61,906 bases of DNA from Halopseudomonas sabulinigri (lineage in GTDB: Bacteria; Pseudomonadota; Gammaproteobacteria; Pseudomonadales; Pseudomonadaceae): contig DRHT01000023.1 in NCBI GenBank assembly GCA_011053055.1, positions 1 to 61,906 on the forward strand. Reading direction: 5' to 3'. The notes beneath the pieces are model-generated. The model saw only the letters and a program-made list of their open reading frames with translations. It was not told the DNA's origin and did no database searches. The translations under genes were made by a program, and so were the position numbers. This document shows positions 58,190 through 61,906 of this stretch, in pieces; position 1 is the first letter of the stretch, and every line of letters begins with the position of its first letter.

Positions 58190-58921
58190 TTACTCGGCCT
58201 TACCTTCCTTACGGATCTCGGCTTCCATGCGCTTAAGGCCGATGTGACGCACATCGGTGCCCTTGACCAGATAGATCACATGCTCGGCCACGTTGCGCGC
58301 GTGGTCACCCACACGTTCAAGTGAGCGCAGCACCCAGAGGATATTGAGCACGCGAGTAATGGAGCGCGGATCTTCCATCATGAAGGTGATCATCTCGCGC
58401 ATCGCCGACTTGTATTCCTGATCCACCGATTTGTCTTCACGCGCGACCGAGAAAGCCTGATCGGTGTCCATGCGGGCGAAGGCATCCAGCGACTCTTGCA
58501 CCATACGGCGCACGTGGTGGCCGATATGGCGACACTCGACATAGCCCTTTGGCGCCTGACCGGTTTCAACCAAATCAATCGCTCGACGAGCAATTTTCGA
58601 GGCTTCATCACCGATACGTTCCAGATCGACGATGATCTTGGTGATGCTGATGACCAAACGCAGATCGCTGGCAGCAGGCTGGCGACGGGCCAGAATGCGC
58701 ATGCATTCCTGGTCAATATCCAGCTCCATCTGGTTGATGGCGTCGTCCTTCTCCCGAACCTGTTCGGCGAGTTTGGCATCACCCTCGATCAGCGCCACTA
58801 TGGCATCGTTGATCTGTTTTTCGACCAACCCACCCATTTCTAACAGCTGAGTACGGATTTCCTCCAACTCAGCGTTGAATTGCTGGGAAATGTGCTGATT
58901 AAACGCTTCTTTATCTGGCAT
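58190..58921 (-). CDS. phoU: Phosphate transport regulator PhoU
   Basis: PhoU links the Pst transporter to PhoR and keeps the regulon off in high phosphate. The 243-residue protein is two homologous three-helix bundles with metal-binding-type motifs, DLERIGDEASKIARRA in the first and SLERVGDHARNVAEHV in the second. It is last in the pstC-pstA-pstB-phoU operon, 14 bases after pstB. Confidence 0.96.
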   Translation of the reverse strand: MPDKEAFNQHISQQFNAELEEIRTQLLEMGGLVEKQINDAIVALIEGDAKLAEQVREKDDAINQMELDIDQECMRILARRQPAASDLRLVISITKIIVDLERIGDEASKIARRAIDLVETGQAPKGYVECRHIGHHVRRMVQESLDAFARMDTDQAFSVAREDKSVDQEYKSAMREMITFMMEDPRSITRVLNILWVLRSLERVGDHARNVAEHVIYLVKGTDVRHIGLKRMEAEIRKEGKAE

Positions 58922-58935
58922 GGTGCGATCCCCGG

Positions 58936-59769
58936 TTAGCCGTAGCGGCCAGTAATGTAGTCTTCCGTCTGTTTCTTCGACGGGTTGGTGAACAGGGTGT
59001 TGGTATCACCAAACTCGATCAATTCGCCCATGTACATAAAGGCAGTGTAGTCGGATACCCGCGCCGCCTGCTGCATGTTGTGGGTCACGATGACAATGGT
59101 GAACTTGGTCTTGAGCTCATTGATCAGCTCTTCAATTTTCAGCGTCGAGATGGGGTCCAGTGCCGAGGCGGGCTCATCCAGCAGTAGCACTTCCGGCTCA
59201 ACCGCGATGGTACGGGCGATCACTAAGCGCTGCTGCTGGCCGCCGGACAAGCCGAGGGCCGACTCGTTTAAACGGTCCTTGACCTCGTCCCACAAGGCCG
59301 CGCCTTTAAGCGACCACTCAACGGCTTCATCCAGCGTGCGTTTATTGTTCACGCCCTGAATGCGCAATCCGTAAGCGACGTTTTCGTAGATCGATTTAGG
59401 AAAAGGATTGGGCTTCTGAAACACCATGCCCACGCGGCGACGCAACTCGGATACGTTCACCCCTTTGGCGTAGATGTCCTGACCGTCTAGCAGAATCTGC
59501 CCATCTACCCGGCAACTATCCACCAGATCGTTCATGCGATTAAAGCAACGCAGCAACGTCGACTTGCCACAACCGGACGGGCCGATAAAGGCGGTCACAC
59601 GGTTGCGCGGGATCTTGATGCTGACGTTGTGCAATGCTTGCTTGGCGTCATAGAACAGGCTCAACCCCGGCACGTCCAGCGCGATGGTTTCCTGGTCCAT
59701 GTTCATGTCTTGCTGCGGGCGACCCAGGGCGCTCATATCCATTGCGTGGGTTTTGGTACTGTTAGACAT
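58936..59769 (-). CDS. pstB: Phosphate ABC transporter ATP-binding protein
   Basis: This powers high-affinity phosphate uptake. The 277-residue ATPase has Walker [10 protein letters not shown], signature LSGGQQQR, Walker [14 protein letters not shown] and the switch His of [13 protein letters not shown]. Like Pseudomonas PstB it has a short polar N-terminal tail before the ABC domain. Confidence 0.97.
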   Translation of the reverse strand: MSNSTKTHAMDMSALGRPQQDMNMDQETIALDVPGLSLFYDAKQALHNVSIKIPRNRVTAFIGPSGCGKSTLLRCFNRMNDLVDSCRVDGQILLDGQDIYAKGVNVSELRRRVGMVFQKPNPFPKSIYENVAYGLRIQGVNNKRTLDEAVEWSLKGAALWDEVKDRLNESALGLSGGQQQRLVIARTIAVEPEVLLLDEPASALDPISTLKIEELINELKTKFTIVIVTHNMQQAARVSDYTAFMYMGELIEFGDTNTLFTNPSKKQTEDYITGRYG

Positions 59770-59796
59770 AGTCTTGAGTCCGCGTTGAAAGGGTTA

Positions 59797-61473
59797 TCAG
59801 TTTTCCAGCGCTTTGTATTTTTCGCGCAGGTGATTTCGAATAGCGACCGCCGCAAAATTCAGCGAGGCAATGACGCCCACCAGCAACAACGCGGTGGCGT
59901 AGACCAGTGGACGGGCGGCTTCAACGTTCGGGCTCTGGAAGCCAACGTCGTAGATATGAAAGCCCAGGTGCATGAATTTCTGGTCCAGGTGCAAATAAGG
60001 ATAGTTGGCGTTCAGCGGCAATGTTGGCGCGAGCTTGACCACGCCCACCAGCATCAGCGGTGCCACCTCGCCAGCGGCGCGTGCCACGGCGAGAATCAGG
60101 CCAGTCATCATGGCTGGGCTGGACATCGGCAGAATTACCTTCCACAGCGTCTCGGACTTGGTTGCCCCTAGTGCCAAGGAGCCTTCGCGCAGCGAGCGTG
60201 GAATCCGCGTCAGACCTTCTTCGGTTGCCACAATCACCACCGGCACAGTCAGCAGCGCCAGCGTCAACGAGGCCCAGAGCAGGCCGCCAGTACCCAGCGT
60301 TGGCGAAGGCAGCGACTCCGGGAAGAACAACTGATCGATGTTGCCGCCCAAAAAGTAGATAAAGAAGCCGAGACCGAACACCCCGTACACAATCGAAGGG
60401 ACACCCGCCAGGTTGTTTACCGCAATGCGGATGATGCGGGTGACCACACCCTGTTTGGCATATTCACGCAAATATACTGCTGCCAGTACACCGAAAGGCG
60501 TAACGATGACCGACATGAGCAGCACCATCATCACGGTGCCAAAGATCGCCGGGAAAACACCACCCTCGGTATTCGCCTCACGCGGTTCAGCGCTGACGAA
60601 CTCCCAAAGCTTGGCAAAGTAGTGACCCATCTTTTCCGGAACGCCCATGGCGTTGGGCTGGAACACCCGTACCACGGCCGACATGCTAATGCGCTTTTCC
60701 TGTCCATCCATGGCACGTGCCATCAAGCTATCGCGATTAAAGGCGGTGTACAGGTCAACCAGCTGGGTTTCCAGCTCGGCATAATGAGCGTGTTGCACCG
60801 CAGCCTCAGCGTCCAACTCCGCCTGAAGATCGGGCGTTAGCGCGTTGTCCAGTTCATAGCCGCGTTGACGCAAACGGATGCGTTCCAGCTCGGAGTTAAT
60901 CTTGCCAATGGCGCCGGTTTCCAGTGAGTGAATTTCTTTGTAGATACCCTCAGCCCGCTCAACAGAAGCGCCTAGCGCCTGCTTAGCCTGCTCACCCTCA
61001 ATGACCTTGCCATCCTGACTGACATTCAGCAGATAACCGTAAAAATTACCCCACTCGCGACGCTCGATGGCGATGACGTCTTCGGGGTAGCGCTCATCGG
61101 TCAACCAGTCGGCTACGATCCAGCGGAAATCCGCACCGTACAAATCACGGTTACCGACCTTCAGCAGCTCACGCTGCATAAATTCGGACTTTTCTGGATC
61201 AACCGGCAGCCCGGCGCCGTGCAGACGTTCAGTCGGCACCTGCTCGCGGGTAGTGACCTCACCAAGTAAGGTAATAGTCGGCTGGCCGGGGATGGTGTAT
61301 TCCGCTTCCATAACGTCGGCTGGCCAAAAATGGCTGAGGCCTCGCACGGCGATAAGGAACAGCAGGCCAAGCGTCATGATCACCGCAATGGCGACTGCGC
61401 CGGCATTCATCCAGACCCAGGGGCTACCTGTTTTGAACCAGGTTACAAAGTTGCTCTGTTTCACTGTGTACAT
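59797..61473 (-). CDS. pstA: Phosphate ABC transporter permease PstA, long form
   Basis: The 558-residue permease is the long Pseudomonas type. An N-terminal helix (about 22-47) is followed by a large periplasmic segment (about 50-290). The core permease domain carries the EAA-loop region RIPRSLREGSLALGATKSET. About five further helices form the channel with PstC. Confidence 0.95.
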   Translation of the reverse strand: MYTVKQSNFVTWFKTGSPWVWMNAGAVAIAVIMTLGLLFLIAVRGLSHFWPADVMEAEYTIPGQPTITLLGEVTTREQVPTERLHGAGLPVDPEKSEFMQRELLKVGNRDLYGADFRWIVADWLTDERYPEDVIAIERREWGNFYGYLLNVSQDGKVIEGEQAKQALGASVERAEGIYKEIHSLETGAIGKINSELERIRLRQRGYELDNALTPDLQAELDAEAAVQHAHYAELETQLVDLYTAFNRDSLMARAMDGQEKRISMSAVVRVFQPNAMGVPEKMGHYFAKLWEFVSAEPREANTEGGVFPAIFGTVMMVLLMSVIVTPFGVLAAVYLREYAKQGVVTRIIRIAVNNLAGVPSIVYGVFGLGFFIYFLGGNIDQLFFPESLPSPTLGTGGLLWASLTLALLTVPVVIVATEEGLTRIPRSLREGSLALGATKSETLWKVILPMSSPAMMTGLILAVARAAGEVAPLMLVGVVKLAPTLPLNANYPYLHLDQKFMHLGFHIYDVGFQSPNVEAARPLVYATALLLVGVIASLNFAAVAIRNHLREKYKALEN

Positions 61474-61482
61474 TCCTGTAGG

Positions 61483-61906
61483 TCAGAGTGAGGCATATTT
61501 CTTGCGCAGGCGCTGACGTATCAGCTCTGCTGCCGTGTTCATCAGGAAGGTGAAGCTGAGCAACACCAGTGCCGCAAGGAAGAGCACACGATAATGCGTA
61601 CTGCCGACTTCCGATTCGGGCATCTCTACCGCGATGTTGGCCGATAGCGTGCGCATGCCCTCAAAGATATTCCAGTCCATGATCGGCGTATTACCGGTAG
61701 CCATCAGTACGATCATGGTTTCACCCACGGCGCGACCCATACCGATCATCACGCCCGAGAAGATGCCCGGACTAGCTGTCAGAATCACCACGCGACTCAT
61801 CGTTTGCCAAGGCGTAGCACCCAGCGCCAGCGAACCTTGCGTGAGGTGGCGCGGCACACTGAAGACCGCGTCTTCAGCAATCGAGAAAATCGTGGGAATC
61901 ACCGCA
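61483..61906 (-). CDS. pstC: Phosphate ABC transporter permease PstC, 5' end missing
   Basis: Only the last roughly 140 residues lie in the window and the frame runs off the end, read as VIPTIFSIAEDAVFSVPRHL. The EAA-loop region LTQGSLALGATPWQTMSRVV and GRAVGETMIVLMATGN identify PstC. It ends nine bases before pstA, as the upstream gene of the pst operon. Confidence 0.94.
   Translation of the reverse strand, partial: AVIPTIFSIAEDAVFSVPRHLTQGSLALGATPWQTMSRVVILTASPGIFSGVMIGMGRAVGETMIVLMATGNTPIMDWNIFEGMRTLSANIAVEMPESEVGSTHYRVLFLAALVLLSFTFLMNTAAELIRQRLRKKYASL

Overview
The window is a chromosomal segment of a gammaproteobacterium, almost certainly a Pseudomonadaceae member. I infer Pseudomonas sensu lato or a relative such as Halopseudomonas, but cannot fix the species from sequence alone. 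The placement rests on gene order and recognisable Pseudomonas-type proteins: radC-coaBC-dut-algC-argB followed by pyrE-crc, gmk-rpoZ-spoT-ridA, oxyR-recG, hupA with rubredoxin reductase and rubredoxin, ubiC-ubiA-phoB-phoR and phoU-pstBAC. A true Crc protein and a cytochrome c551 support it. Most of the window is ordinary core genome. No rRNA, tRNA, CRISPR array, insertion sequence or prophage was seen.

Layout. 1-1.7 kb: electron transfer flavoprotein etfBA (etfB cut by the window edge). 1.7-11.4 kb: a chemoreceptor, a cyclase-family hydrolase, uppP, a cupin coupled to a PAS-GGDEF-EAL protein, a DesA-type desaturase and an M23 peptidase. 11.4-23.5 kb: ribosomal proteins L33 and L28, radC, coaBC-dut-algC-argB, a thioesterase, pyrE, crc, rph and a YicC-family gene. 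23.5-29 kb: a purine/allantoin catabolic block (allA, ureidoglycine aminohydrolase, puuE, a hydantoin/allantoin racemase, an NCS1 permease and a GntR/FCD regulator). The permease reading frame is broken twice. Three copies of a TTGTRTACAW-type palindrome mark the racemase/puuE and regulator promoters. 29-45.2 kb: DUF2254, gmk-rpoZ-spoT-ridA, OsmC, a PQQ-type sugar dehydrogenase lipoprotein, an epimerase, oxyR-recG, an HDOD protein, hupA, rubredoxin genes and ubiCA. 45.2-48.3 kb: phoB-phoR and a convergent REC/PilZ-type regulator. 57.8-61.9 kb: cytochrome c551, then phoU-pstB-pstA-pstC on the minus strand (pstC cut by the window edge).

The unusual part is 48.7-57.5 kb, a tight run of ten co-directional genes lying between the phoR-linked regulator and phoU. 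I cannot assign any of the ten to a known pathway. Five share a clear bipartite domain: an N-terminal helix of the form GIAxAQxxLDxxS, a LGFTPxFY segment with a following E-x-KLSxS strand, and a C-terminal SAEGSS...KLVPVPAP segment. A sixth is a divergent relative. One paralogue carries an OmpA-type peptidoglycan-binding domain inserted between the two halves. Another gene joins a transthyretin-like domain, a long coiled coil and a PASTA-like domain. The first gene contains tandem repeats resembling the ribosomal L7/L12 C-terminal domain, and the others are a TPR protein and a Gln/Arg-rich coiled coil. None has an obvious signal peptide, membrane helix or enzyme motif, so the best reading is a multi-subunit structural or scaffolding assembly that I cannot match to a described system. 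Its 476-nt leader region has a good promoter followed by two terminator-like hairpins, which suggests an attenuated leader or a small RNA.
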